In this document: positions 15,620-23,594 of the stretch, piece after piece
Numbering within the stretch: position 1 is the stretch's first letter
How the letters are laid out: every line of letters begins with the position of its first letter
DNA from: DASVWZ01 sp036392935
GTDB lineage: Bacteria; Acidobacteriota; Terriglobia; Terriglobales; Acidobacteriaceae
Length of the DNA stretch: 27,887 nucleotides
Assembly (NCBI GenBank): GCA_036392935.1
Contig: DASVWZ010000131.1
Coordinates: forward strand, 1-27,887
Direction of reading: 5' to 3'
Notes under the pieces: generated by a model
Told to the model about the DNA's origin: nothing
What the model saw: the letters and a program-made list of their open reading frames with translations, nothing else
Database searches by the model: none
Program-made: the position numbers and the translations under genes

Positions 15620-16539
15620 TCCAGGTGGGTGAGTTCGCGGAAGATTTGAAAGCGGGCGTCAATCTCTTCGCGCGTTAAATTCTGCAACCGTTCTGTGCCA
15701 AACTCCTCCACCACAAATGATCCCATGACTCCGCCGTAAAACAAGGCCCGCTTCAATCCTTCGCGCGTGATTTCCTGTTGTGAGGCGAGATATCCCATGA
15801 ACCCGCCTGCGAAGGAATCGCCTGCCCCGGTTGGGTCCTTCACTTCCTCGAGTGGCAGGGCAGGAGCGCGGAACGGATGAGTGCCAATGCCAAACGCGCC
15901 CTCGCGAAAGAAAATGGTCGCGCCGTATTCACCGTGTTTCACCACCAGTGCCTGTGGGCCCATGGCCAGAACTTTTTTGGCCGCGCGCGGAAGGCTGGGA
16001 TCTCCGGCCAGCATTTTGGTTTCCGTATCATTAATCAGCAGAATGTTCACCAGTTTGAGCGTTTCGAGCAACTCTGGCCGGTAATCCTTAATCCAGTAAT
16101 TCATGGTATCGCCGCCGGTGAGGCGGACATCGCGCAGTTCCAGTCGCACCGCGGCCTGCAAACTGGGTTGAATATTTGCCAGAAACAGGAACTGCGAGTC
16201 TTGGTATGCCTCCGGTATGTGCGGCTGAAAATTCTGAAACACATTCAACTCGGTGAACGTGGTTTTTGCCTCGTTCAAATTGTCGGAGTATTCACCGCCC
16301 CAGCGAAAGGTCTTACCTTCCGAGTGCACAATGCCACGAGTGTCGATTTTGCGACGGTGAAATACTGCTTCATCTTTGGCGGTGAAGTCCTCGCCTACGA
16401 CTCCCACCACGCGCACTTGTGTGAAGTAGCTGGCCGCCAAGGAAAAATACGTGCCCGCGCCCGCCAGGATGTTCTCCCGATAGCCAGAGGGCGATTTGAC
16501 TGTATCGAATGCAATCGAACCGACAACCACAATGCTCAT
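15616..16539 (-). CDS. PfkB-family carbohydrate/nucleoside kinase
   Basis: Ribokinase/PfkB-superfamily kinase transferring phosphate from ATP to a sugar or nucleoside hydroxyl. The 307-residue product has the N-terminal VVVGSIAFDTV, a substrate-binding AGAGTYFSLAA block, NDTETKML in the middle, and the C-terminal signature DPTGAGDSFAGGF (Asp235; catalytic-base position Asp241 with the GAGD anion hole). The substrate cannot be read from sequence. It follows mtnP by 3 bases and overlaps the glycosyltransferase by 4, so a purine or ribose-type substrate linked to methylthioadenosine metabolism is a guess from context. MtnP already yields a phosphorylated sugar, so the kinase is not needed for the standard salvage route. 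Confidence 0.82.
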   Translation of the reverse strand: MSIVVVGSIAFDTVKSPSGYRENILAGAGTYFSLAASYFTQVRVVGVVGEDFTAKDEAVFHRRKIDTRGIVHSEGKTFRWGGEYSDNLNEAKTTFTELNVFQNFQPHIPEAYQDSQFLFLANIQPSLQAAVRLELRDVRLTGGDTMNYWIKDYRPELLETLKLVNILLINDTETKMLAGDPSLPRAAKKVLAMGPQALVVKHGEYGATIFFREGAFGIGTHPFRAPALPLEEVKDPTGAGDSFAGGFMGYLASQQEITREGLKRALFYGGVMGSFVVEEFGTERLQNLTREEIDARFQIFRELTHLE

Positions 16540-16542
16540 GAG

Positions 16543-17415
16543 TTAATTTTTCTTGTCCAGGTATTTGTCGAGAATCAGGCTTAGCTTCTTTTTTGTTGGC
16601 GCGGGGATGACAGATCGATCGGTAACAATCGCGTGAGCAAGCGCCGACCCGCACTTGCAGCTGCGTTTTGTGGGCATCCGCTTGACCGCCGCGCGGACAA
16701 CTTTGCAAGCATTCTCCGCATTCTGGTTCAGCACTTCGATGATCTGCTGCGCGGAAACCGAATCATGATGCGGATGCCAACAGTCGTAGTCTGTCACCAT
16801 GGCAACCGTTACGTAGCAGATTTCGGCTTCCCGCGCCAGTTTGGCCTCTTGCAAATTGGTCATGCCGATCACATCCACACCCCAGGCGCGATAGAGATTC
16901 GATTCCGCCTTGGTGGAAAATTGGGGACCTTCCATGCACAGGTATGTTCCCCCGCGCTTGACCGCGACTCCACCAGCCTTGCAGGCCCCTTCGAGCAAAG
17001 TCGAAAGTTCGGAACAGATTGGATCTGCAAAAGCGATGTGTACCACGATGCCGTCGCCGAAAAATGTGTCAATACGATGCCGAGTGCGATCCACAAACTG
17101 ATCAGGCAAAACAAAATCGAGTGGCTTATGTTCTTCTTTCAGCGATCCAACCGCCGAAATCGACAAAATCCGCTCTGCACCCAGCTGTTTGAATCCGTAA
17201 ATGTTGGCGCGAAAATTCAGTTCGCTAGGCAACAGCTTGTGGCCGCGGCCGTGACGCGCAAGGAACGCGACCTTTCGCCCTTCAAGATTCCCCAGCACAT
17301 ACGCGTCCGAAGGGTCGCCGAACGGTGTCTGCACTTTTTCTTCGCTGACATCCGTCAGGCCGGGCATAGAGTAGAGCCCACTACCGCCAATAATGCCAAT
17401 TTCAGCCTTCGACAA
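16543..17415 (-). CDS. mtnP: S-methyl-5'-thioadenosine phosphorylase
   Basis: Cleaves methylthioadenosine, the by-product of polyamine and related syntheses, with phosphate to adenine and methylthioribose-1-phosphate. The 290-residue product has GIIGGSGLYSMPGL at the N-terminus, FLARHGRGHKLLPSELNFRA, MEGPQFSTKAES, GMTNLQEAKLAREAEICY and TDYDCWH, a pattern that separates MTA phosphorylase from ordinary purine nucleoside phosphorylase. A CKCGSAL segment near the C-terminus recalls the CxC motif of some thermostable MTAPs. The start is a TTG at 17415, preceded by GGAGG 4 bases upstream, and there is a TATAAT box about 40 bases upstream. The two following genes are tightly linked. Confidence 0.92.
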   Translation of the reverse strand: MSKAEIGIIGGSGLYSMPGLTDVSEEKVQTPFGDPSDAYVLGNLEGRKVAFLARHGRGHKLLPSELNFRANIYGFKQLGAERILSISAVGSLKEEHKPLDFVLPDQFVDRTRHRIDTFFGDGIVVHIAFADPICSELSTLLEGACKAGGVAVKRGGTYLCMEGPQFSTKAESNLYRAWGVDVIGMTNLQEAKLAREAEICYVTVAMVTDYDCWHPHHDSVSAQQIIEVLNQNAENACKVVRAAVKRMPTKRSCKCGSALAHAIVTDRSVIPAPTKKKLSLILDKYLDKKN

Positions 17416-17456
17416 GCCGCCTCCAACCGCTCTCGATAGATATGAACGAACCGTAG

Positions 17457-17462
17457 ATTATA
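17457..17462 (-). promoter_or_regulatory. Candidate -10 box of the mtnP operon
   Basis: A perfect TATAAT on the minus strand in the 61-base gap after the metallopeptidase gene, giving a leader of about 35 bases that includes the GGAGG site. The -35 position (around 17480-17485) is not a good match. It suggests mtnP-pfkB-GT has its own promoter inside the longer minus-strand run. Confidence 0.5.
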
Positions 17463-17476
17463 CCGAACCAACTGGA

Positions 17477-19003
17477 TTACTTCGCTGCCGCAGGCGCTGA
17501 GGCCAGCAAATTCTGCTCAAGACGTTCGGTTGTATCGGAGTCGAGGCTTTCGGTGATTAGCACATTATTGTCTTTTACTTCTAAGACGACGTCGCCTTGT
17601 TCGGTCTTGAAGCGATGCGTTCCCTCAAGACTCGGCGGAAGCTGCGCTTTGATCAACGGCTTACTGGCCGGGTCATCCGCGCCGCTAACTTGTTTGTAGC
17701 GAGCCGGAAGACCACCGACATAAATTGCGGCGAACTTGCCGGCGGATGCGGCATCCGCCCAGCGCGAAAGAAAAACCACGGCGAGCGGTGCGGCCGTATT
17801 GCCCTTCGAACGCACCGCGTAATAATAACCGCCGCGCCATGCAGGATACATCGCCTGCGAAGCGTCGCGTCCGGCGTACTGTTCGATCAGAACCGCGACG
17901 TCGAATTCGCCGATCGCACCAATATCGAAGCGATCATAATTCTTGAAGTCAGCTTTATAGTCGGGCAATGGTAAGGGTGCCAAATGTTCGTTCGAAAGAT
18001 ACGTTTTTGGCTCCATCACCTGCCGTGAATTCTCCGGCGGGCGTGCAAATGCGCCTGCAAACGCCATCTCTTTTCCGCCAGCTTTCAACAATTCCGCTGT
18101 AAATTCCATTCCATAGCGATAGGGAAAAGTCAGCGATTCCTGCAGAAAAATGGGCGCGCTCTTGAACTCGGGCAAATCTTGCTCGCCGTTCAGCATGGCA
18201 TCCACCATGTAACGAGCGAGCTCGGGTGAGGATGCGAGGCTTTTGCCTACGGGAGCCAGCATGTAATCCATCAGCGGCACCATCGCTTGTCCTTCGACTA
18301 CGGCCTCGCGTGCGGTATCCATTTCGTCGCCGGCAAAGTCGGCCCAGGTGGGGTTTTCTATATCGTCGATTTCGCTGGGGTCGTCTTCTCTCATCCATTT
18401 GCGGAGATCGAACGATTGGTCTTGCAAGGCATGGGTCAGTTCGTGCGCCAGAACCGGCTTTTGTTCATCGGCGTCAAGCCAATCGAGCAGATTCACCGTT
18501 TTGGTTTTGGGGTCGTAGTATCCTGCGACTTGCTCGCGCAGCAGCGAAACCAAAAACGTTTTGAGGTCGAAATCTTGCGGCAACAGGCCGAATTTTTTCA
18601 GCACCAGCTCTGAGCGCTGCAGTCGCTTTGCGTCTTTATCTTCGGACATCGATTTTTCGAGGTAGGCCACGACTTCCTCGCGGCTGGCCAGGCGCCGTTT
18701 CACTTCGCTCTTGATTGGCAGCCCGGTGTCTTCGCTCACAAATTTCAGAATTTGGTCGACCGACTGAAAAAGCGCTTCCGCGTCTTTCGGCGAGATTTTC
18801 TTCTCGGGCTGCTGTGGGCGAGGGAGGGGATTCTTACCGTCCGTGGCTGGAGAATTTGCGGGAGGTTGTTGCCCCGTAGGAGCCGCTGGAGTCGACTGTG
18901 CCGGGGCGGCTTGAGTCCGTCCCTGCGACGCGAACAGGAACAGATTGAGCAGGCAAACAAGAAGAAAGCTGGTGACCTTTCCCGGGCGGAGAACGATATC
19001 CAT
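17477..19003 (-). CDS. Secreted HExxH zinc metallopeptidase-like protein
   Basis: A 508-residue exported protein. An N-terminal signal/anchor (hydrophobic FLLVCLLNLFLFA, about residues 12-26) is followed by a Pro/Ala/Gln-rich linker to about residue 68. The core has GYYDPKTKTVNLL (161-173), then HELTHALQDQ with the zinc-binding HExxH at 187-191, and a later REAVVEGQA with Glu237 as likely third ligand, a gluzincin arrangement. This resembles a group of large acidobacterial/myxobacterial proteins annotated only as hypothetical. Substrate is unknown; export suggests an envelope or extracellular protein target. The ATG lies 6 bases after the leuB stop, so it is probably co-transcribed with leuB despite the unrelated function. 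Confidence 0.75.
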   Translation of the reverse strand: MDIVLRPGKVTSFLLVCLLNLFLFASQGRTQAAPAQSTPAAPTGQQPPANSPATDGKNPLPRPQQPEKKISPKDAEALFQSVDQILKFVSEDTGLPIKSEVKRRLASREEVVAYLEKSMSEDKDAKRLQRSELVLKKFGLLPQDFDLKTFLVSLLREQVAGYYDPKTKTVNLLDWLDADEQKPVLAHELTHALQDQSFDLRKWMREDDPSEIDDIENPTWADFAGDEMDTAREAVVEGQAMVPLMDYMLAPVGKSLASSPELARYMVDAMLNGEQDLPEFKSAPIFLQESLTFPYRYGMEFTAELLKAGGKEMAFAGAFARPPENSRQVMEPKTYLSNEHLAPLPLPDYKADFKNYDRFDIGAIGEFDVAVLIEQYAGRDASQAMYPAWRGGYYYAVRSKGNTAAPLAVVFLSRWADAASAGKFAAIYVGGLPARYKQVSGADDPASKPLIKAQLPPSLEGTHRFKTEQGDVVLEVKDNNVLITESLDSDTTERLEQNLLASAPAAAK

Positions 19004-19009
19004 ATCTGG

Positions 19010-20077
19010 CTAGCCCGCCACCCTCTTTGCGACCCACTCGCCGGCCTCTTTCGTACCAAGACTTCCGCCGATATCGACAGTTGTTTTCTTTTGGCGAACT
19101 GCCTCGAGCACTGCTGCTTCGATTTTCTCTGCTTCGCTCGCTAGCCCCAGATAATTCAGCATCATCGCTGCCGTCAGAATCGCGCCGAAGGGGTTGGCCA
19201 TGTTCTTTCCCGCGATCGGCGGCGCCGATCCGTGCACTGGCTCGAACATCGACGTCTTGCCGGGATGAATATTTCCGCTGGCCGCCATCCCGAGCCCTCC
19301 CTGCAGTCCCGCTGCCAGGTCCGTGATGATGTCGCCAAACATGTTATTGGTCACGATCACGTCGAACTGCCGGGGATCGCGCACCATCTGCATGCACAAC
19401 GCATCCACGTACATGTGCTCGGCTTTGATATTCGGATATTCGCCGGCCACTTCTTTGAAGGTTCTTTGCCATAACCCGCCGGCGTGGGTCATCGCGTTCG
19501 ATTTGTCGCACATCAGCAAACGCTGCCTCGCCGTGCCGCCGTGCTTCTTATTGTTCTTGCAGCACTCGAACGCGTATCGAATCACGCGCTCTACACCTTT
19601 GCGCGTATTGATGTCTTCCTGCGTGGCAATCTCATCCGGCGTACCTTTTTTGAAGACTCCACCGAGATCGCCGTACACGCCTTCCGTGTTCTCGCGGATA
19701 ACCACAAAATCCACGTCCTTCGGCTCAACTCCTTTTAGAGGACACAAAGTGGAATCCAGCAGCCGTACCGGCCGCACGTTCGCGTACAGATCCATCTGGA
19801 ATCGCATGCCCAGCAGAATCTCTTTGGCATGAATGTTCGTCGCCACTCGCGGATCGCCGAACGCGCCCAATAGAATTGCGTCAAATTCGCGCCCAAGCAT
19901 GGCGAATCCATCTTTTGGTACGGTGACGGTCTCGGCTAGATAACGGTCAGCGCCCCAGTCAAAATGTTTCATTTCGAGGTTTGCGCCCGATGCCTCGAGC
20001 ACTTTGACGGCCTGCGGAATCACCTCTTTGCCAATGCCGTCGCCGGGTATTACTGCTATGCGTTTTTTCTGCGTCAC
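19010..20077 (-). CDS. leuB: 3-isopropylmalate dehydrogenase (beta-decarboxylating dehydrogenase family)
   Basis: NAD-dependent oxidative decarboxylation of 3-isopropylmalate in leucine synthesis. The 355-residue product opens with RIAVIPGDGIGKEVIPQA, has ILLGAFGDP, YANVRPVRLL, FVVIRENTEGVYGDLGG, FDVIVTNNMFGDIITDL and SMFEPVHGSAPPIAGKNMAN. The overall pattern matches the actinobacterial-style LeuB (GTPDEIATQEDINTRKGVER segment) better than the E. coli type. The REN segment also occurs in isocitrate, homoisocitrate and tartrate/D-malate dehydrogenases, so a related 2-hydroxyacid cannot be excluded. The start is GTG at 20077 with no strong ribosome binding site. It shares an 81-base divergent intergenic region with ygfZ. 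No other leu genes are in the window. Confidence 0.8.
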   Translation of the reverse strand: MTQKKRIAVIPGDGIGKEVIPQAVKVLEASGANLEMKHFDWGADRYLAETVTVPKDGFAMLGREFDAILLGAFGDPRVATNIHAKEILLGMRFQMDLYANVRPVRLLDSTLCPLKGVEPKDVDFVVIRENTEGVYGDLGGVFKKGTPDEIATQEDINTRKGVERVIRYAFECCKNNKKHGGTARQRLLMCDKSNAMTHAGGLWQRTFKEVAGEYPNIKAEHMYVDALCMQMVRDPRQFDVIVTNNMFGDIITDLAAGLQGGLGMAASGNIHPGKTSMFEPVHGSAPPIAGKNMANPFGAILTAAMMLNYLGLASEAEKIEAAVLEAVRQKKTTVDIGGSLGTKEAGEWVAKRVAG

Positions 20078-20110
20078 TGCTGAAAAATAACACAGCCGCG
20101 CGGTGATCCG

Positions 20111-20144
20111 CTCCCGCGGGAGTCCAACGAACGACTTGTATAAT
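20111..20144 (+). promoter_or_regulatory. ygfZ promoter with perfect 12-bp palindrome upstream
   Basis: A perfect TATAAT lies at 20139-20144, placing transcription start about 7-9 bases before the ygfZ ATG, which has no Shine-Dalgarno site: a very short leader. The -35 position carries no consensus hexamer but is occupied by CTCCCGCGGGAG (20111-20122), a perfect palindrome. It lies between two divergent genes and could be an operator for either; that is inference. Confidence 0.45.
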
Positions 20145-20158
20145 CAAATATTGCAGCT

Positions 20159-21199
20159 ATGAGCCTTGTTGCTGACAATCTTTCCGCGGCTACGAAAACG
20201 AGGAGGAACCTCCGCGCAGAGTTCGATGCCCTGGCATCGAATTGCGCGGTCTATCCCCTCGCCAGCCGCGCAAAAATCTCTTTGGGCGGCGGTGACCGCA
20301 CGCGTTGGCTCAATGGCATGATCACCAATAACATCCGTGATCTCAGCCAGGGACGCGGCGTCTACGCATTTTTGCTGAACCCGCAGGGTCACATTCTCGG
20401 CGATCTTTACGCCTACAATCGCGGCGAAGATATTCTGCTCGATATTGATCAATTTCAGTTGCCGAAGATTCTTTCGACCTTCGACCACTACATCATCATG
20501 GATGATGTTGAAGTCGTCGACGTCAGCGGCAAACTCGCGGCCATCGGAATAGCCGGACCGCAATCGCGGAAAACTCTGCAATCCGCCGGATTCGATGTTT
20601 CGGCCCTGGAGCCGCTTCAATTCGTCGCTGTGAACTGGCGCAACTCGCCGTCAACGCTGGTGCGAAGTGATAGCCCAGCGGTCGAATCGTACGAATTGTG
20701 GCTCGATCCGGCGCAATCCGCGGAAGCACAGAAATCTCTAGTCGCCGCCGGAGCCCAGCCAGTTGGCGCCGAAGCGCAGGAATTGCTTCGCATCGCATCC
20801 GGCATTCCGCGCTATGGGCAGGATATTCGCGAGCGCGATCTGCCGCAGGAAACCAGCCAGCAACGCGCGCTGCATTTCAGCAAAGGCTGCTATATCGGCC
20901 AGGAGATAGTTGAGCGCATCCGCTCGCGGGGCGCTGTGCATCGCGTGTTCACAGGATTTCTTGCGCACGGAGACCTGCCGGTCCCAGGCCCAGCGATCCA
21001 AATTGATGGCAAAGACGTTGGCGAAATTACAAGTTCCGCCGTAATTCCCATTGGAACTCAAGACGTCTCCGTCGCACTCGGCTATCTGCGTCGCGAAGCA
21101 GCTTTGCCTGGGAAGACATTGTTAGCAGCAGGTGCGAAACTTACGATTGCGCCGCTTCCGTTTGCACCAGTATTCCCGCGAAGTGCTACTGAAGAGTAA
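20159..21199 (+). CDS. ygfZ: Folate-binding YgfZ/GcvT-like Fe-S cluster maintenance protein
   Basis: Tetrahydrofolate-dependent protein of the YgfZ (IBA57) family that supports assembly or repair of certain iron-sulfur enzymes. The 346-residue product has the GcvT-like fold with RTRWLNGMITNNIRDL near the N-terminus and the diagnostic KGCYIGQEIVERIRSRG (residues 242-258) with its conserved Cys244. A preceding GIPRYGQDIRERDLPQE segment is also typical. No glycine-cleavage genes accompany it and the KGCYxGQE motif argues against GcvT. It heads a plus-strand unit; DUF1844 follows after 12 bases. Its leader appears only a few bases long. Confidence 0.9.
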   Translation: MSLVADNLSAATKTRRNLRAEFDALASNCAVYPLASRAKISLGGGDRTRWLNGMITNNIRDLSQGRGVYAFLLNPQGHILGDLYAYNRGEDILLDIDQFQLPKILSTFDHYIIMDDVEVVDVSGKLAAIGIAGPQSRKTLQSAGFDVSALEPLQFVAVNWRNSPSTLVRSDSPAVESYELWLDPAQSAEAQKSLVAAGAQPVGAEAQELLRIASGIPRYGQDIRERDLPQETSQQRALHFSKGCYIGQEIVERIRSRGAVHRVFTGFLAHGDLPVPGPAIQIDGKDVGEITSSAVIPIGTQDVSVALGYLRREAALPGKTLLAAGAKLTIAPLPFAPVFPRSATEE

Positions 21200-21211
21200 A
21201 AAGGAACGACT

Positions 21212-21811
21212 ATGCCTGATAAAAAACAGGAAAGCTTTACCGTAACCGATCGCCGTCTGTTCAACTCTAATGGCGAACTGCGCGACGACCTCGCCGAAGA
21301 AGAGAAGGAAGAAACAAAAGATAAGCGTGACGATACAAGTGCCCCGCCCCTCGCGCCGGCGGCTGTGGCATCTGTCTCTGCTGAAACTACTGCGCCCGCG
21401 CCCGACATTCCGCCTATGCCGCCCTCTCCCACCGCAGCGGAACAAAAGGAATCCGCCGACGCTTACAGCAAATCGGCGAAAGAACTCGACTCACGCGTCG
21501 AACTCAGCGGTCACTCGGCCAAAGATCTCGAAATGACCTTTGAGCGCTTCATGGCTTCACTGTATATGTCTGCCATGTTCCAGCTTGGACTCATGCACGA
21601 GCAGGGTGGCCAGCCCCGCATCGACATCATCGGCGCCCGCCAGACGATCGATACACTTACGCTGCTGCAAGAAAAAACCAGAGGCAATTTGACGCCCGCC
21701 GAACAGAATTTTCTGCAGAATTGTCTTTATGAGCTGCGCATGGCTTATGTGGAGGTGACGAGCGCTTTATCCCGTCCGCCAGTAGCTCCGGCCGGCAGCG
21801 TCAAGCCATGA
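21212..21811 (+). CDS. DUF1844-containing protein
   Basis: A 199-residue cytoplasmic protein of unknown function. The N-terminal 95 residues are charged and Pro/Ala-rich (disordered, with an EEEKEETKDK-like stretch and a PAPDIPPMPP-like stretch). The C-terminal half is a helical DUF1844 domain containing FERFMASLYMSAMFQLGL and DTLTLLQEKTRGNL. DUF1844 genes are often small neighbours of housekeeping genes in Acidobacteria and delta-proteobacteria. AAGGA lies 8 bases upstream of the ATG at 21212. Its stop overlaps the next gene's ATG by 4 bases (ATGA), indicating translational coupling to the metallo-hydrolase. Confidence 0.82.
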   Translation: MPDKKQESFTVTDRRLFNSNGELRDDLAEEEKEETKDKRDDTSAPPLAPAAVASVSAETTAPAPDIPPMPPSPTAAEQKESADAYSKSAKELDSRVELSGHSAKDLEMTFERFMASLYMSAMFQLGLMHEQGGQPRIDIIGARQTIDTLTLLQEKTRGNLTPAEQNFLQNCLYELRMAYVEVTSALSRPPVAPAGSVKP

Positions 21812-22581
21812 AGGCAACCCTTACGGTTCTGGGCAGCGGCACCTCCATGGGTGTGCCTACTATAGGCTGCAGCTGCGCGGTTTGCCGTTCGTCCGATCCG
21901 CATGATCGCCGTACCCGCCCGTCGATTCTGCTCGAATTCGACGGCCAAGTCGTCCTCATCGATACCACGCCCGATTTTCGCCAGCAGGCCATCCGCGAGA
22001 ACATCCGCCGCATCGACGCTGTGCTTTACACCCACACGCACGCCGATCACATCCTTGGCATCGACGATCTGCGCCCGCTCACTTACACGCACAAACCCGG
22101 CAAGCTCCCGCTCTACGCCAGGCCTGAGGCAGCCGCATTTATTCGCACCATGTTCCGTTACATCTTCGATGACGATTACAAATACGGTGGCTTGCCTCGT
22201 GTTGAGCTTGTTGAAATCGACGGCCCGCTCGACCTTTTCGGCGCTCGCTTCCAGCCAATTCCGGTAATTCACGGTGAAACCGAGATTTACGGCTTCCGCT
22301 TTGGATCGGCCGCGTATCTGACGGACCATAGCGAAATTCCCGAAGCTTCTTTCGCTTACTTGCACGATCTCGACGTGCTTTTTCTCGACGCTCTCCGTCA
22401 CAAGCCGCATCCCACTCACTCCACCGTAGAACGTTCGCTGGCCATTGTCGAACGCGTGAAACCCAAGCGCGCCTTCTTCACGCACATCTGCCACGATTTG
22501 CCGCATGCCGAAACCAACGCTGCTCTGCCGACGAATTCGCAGCTTTCCTACGACGGCATGAAGCTGGAGTTCGAGATCTAG
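21808..22581 (+). CDS. PhnP-like metallo-beta-lactamase-fold hydrolase
   Basis: Metal-dependent hydrolase of the PhnP/RNase Z-like branch. The N-terminus reads LGSGTSMGVPTIGCSCAVC, with Cys21, Cys23 and Cys26 at the same positions as the structural zinc cysteines I recall for E. coli PhnP. The catalytic motif THTHADH has His76, His78, Asp80 and His81, also in PhnP register. Later ligands are likely in VIHGE, YLTDHS and FFTHICHD. PhnP hydrolyses 5-phosphoribosyl 1,2-cyclic phosphate in phosphonate use, but there are no phn genes here, so the natural substrate is probably another cyclic phosphodiester or unknown. It is coupled to DUF1844 by a 4-base overlap and ends 8 bases before ribF. Confidence 0.85.
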   Translation: MKATLTVLGSGTSMGVPTIGCSCAVCRSSDPHDRRTRPSILLEFDGQVVLIDTTPDFRQQAIRENIRRIDAVLYTHTHADHILGIDDLRPLTYTHKPGKLPLYARPEAAAFIRTMFRYIFDDDYKYGGLPRVELVEIDGPLDLFGARFQPIPVIHGETEIYGFRFGSAAYLTDHSEIPEASFAYLHDLDVLFLDALRHKPHPTHSTVERSLAIVERVKPKRAFFTHICHDLPHAETNAALPTNSQLSYDGMKLEFEI

Positions 22582-22589
22582 CTGCCACC

Positions 22590-23561
22590 ATGCAACTTTT
22601 ACGCAGACTCGCTGACATCCCCGCCGATTTTGGGCCAACGATCGTCAGCGTCGGTAACTTCGACGGGCTGCACCGCGCTCATCGCAAGGTCATTGACATC
22701 ATCGTCGATCGAGCCCGCCAACAGGGCCTTAAGTCGATGGTGGTCAGCTTCGAACCCCACCCCATCCGCATTCTGCGGCCGGATTCGCCGTTCAAACTGA
22801 TCACGCCGACGGTGGAAAAAATCCGCATGCTCAGCGAAACCGGCGTCGACGCCGCGCTGTTTCTGCCTTTCACTCGCGATCTGTCGTTGATGACACCGCA
22901 TCAGTTTGCTCACGACATTTTGGGCAAAGCTCTGCGTGCGAAAGAAGTTCACGAGGGCTACAACTTTCATTTCGGACACAAAGCCGAGGGCAACGTCGAG
23001 ATGCTTGCGGAGTTTGGCCGCGAACTCGGCTTTCGCGTGGAGCTTTATCCCGAGATGCGCCTGCGAGGCGAAACTGTTTCCAGCAGCCACATTCGCAAGC
23101 TCGTCTCCAAAGGCCGCCTCAGCCGTGCCCGCCATCTTCTGGCCAGGCCGTTCAGCATTCTCTCCACCGCCGGTCGCGGCCACGGGCGCGGCACCACCCA
23201 CACCGTTCCCACTATCAATCTCAGCCGCTACGAAGAACTCGTCCCACGCCATGGCGTTTACATCACCCGTGCCCGCATTGCGAATGAATGTTTCGACGCC
23301 GTAACCAACGTTGGTGACCGCCCCACTTTCGGACCGGATTCATTCGCTATCGAGACTCACCTGCTGAACTTTCACCCACTCGAAATCGATGCTGAAACCG
23401 AAGTCGAGATTTTTTTCCTCGACCGTATTCGTGATGAAATCAAATTTCCTTCGGTGGAAGCCCTGCGCGAGCAGATTGGAAAAGACGTGAATAGGGCGCG
23501 CCGCTATTTTCATCTGATGGCCTCGCACGCGAGCCAGTCCGGCAAATCTCTAAGTGTGTAG
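22590..23561 (+). CDS. ribF: Bifunctional riboflavin kinase/FMN adenylyltransferase
   Basis: Makes FMN and then FAD from riboflavin and ATP. The adenylyltransferase half has VGNFDGLHRAH (HxxH at 28-31; the usual HxGH has Gly where this has Ala), FEPHP and SSSHIRKLV (about 164-172). The flavokinase half (about 185-310) has GRGHGRGTTHTVPTINL with the PTxN motif at 207-210, VGDRPTFG and ETHLLNF with the likely catalytic Glu. Length (323) is normal. It is the last gene of the ygfZ unit; a flavin enzyme next to an Fe-S/folate protein is a housekeeping association. No terminator hairpin with a T-tract follows in the 33-base convergent gap. Confidence 0.92.
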   Translation: MQLLRRLADIPADFGPTIVSVGNFDGLHRAHRKVIDIIVDRARQQGLKSMVVSFEPHPIRILRPDSPFKLITPTVEKIRMLSETGVDAALFLPFTRDLSLMTPHQFAHDILGKALRAKEVHEGYNFHFGHKAEGNVEMLAEFGRELGFRVELYPEMRLRGETVSSSHIRKLVSKGRLSRARHLLARPFSILSTAGRGHGRGTTHTVPTINLSRYEELVPRHGVYITRARIANECFDAVTNVGDRPTFGPDSFAIETHLLNFHPLEIDAETEVEIFFLDRIRDEIKFPSVEALREQIGKDVNRARRYFHLMASHASQSGKSLSV

Positions 23562-23594
23562 GAATGCTTTCTTACGTCTGAGAAGAAAACATAC

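Noticed and set aside
21745..22638. Long open frame (297 codons) on the minus strand
   Set aside because: Antisense to the PhnP-like gene with intact catalytic motifs; no own ribosome binding site or domain.
23568..23588. TTTCTT/AAGAAA inverted repeat between ribF and the convergent gene as a terminator
   Set aside because: The stem is only 6 A-T-rich pairs with a 9-base loop and would be unstable.
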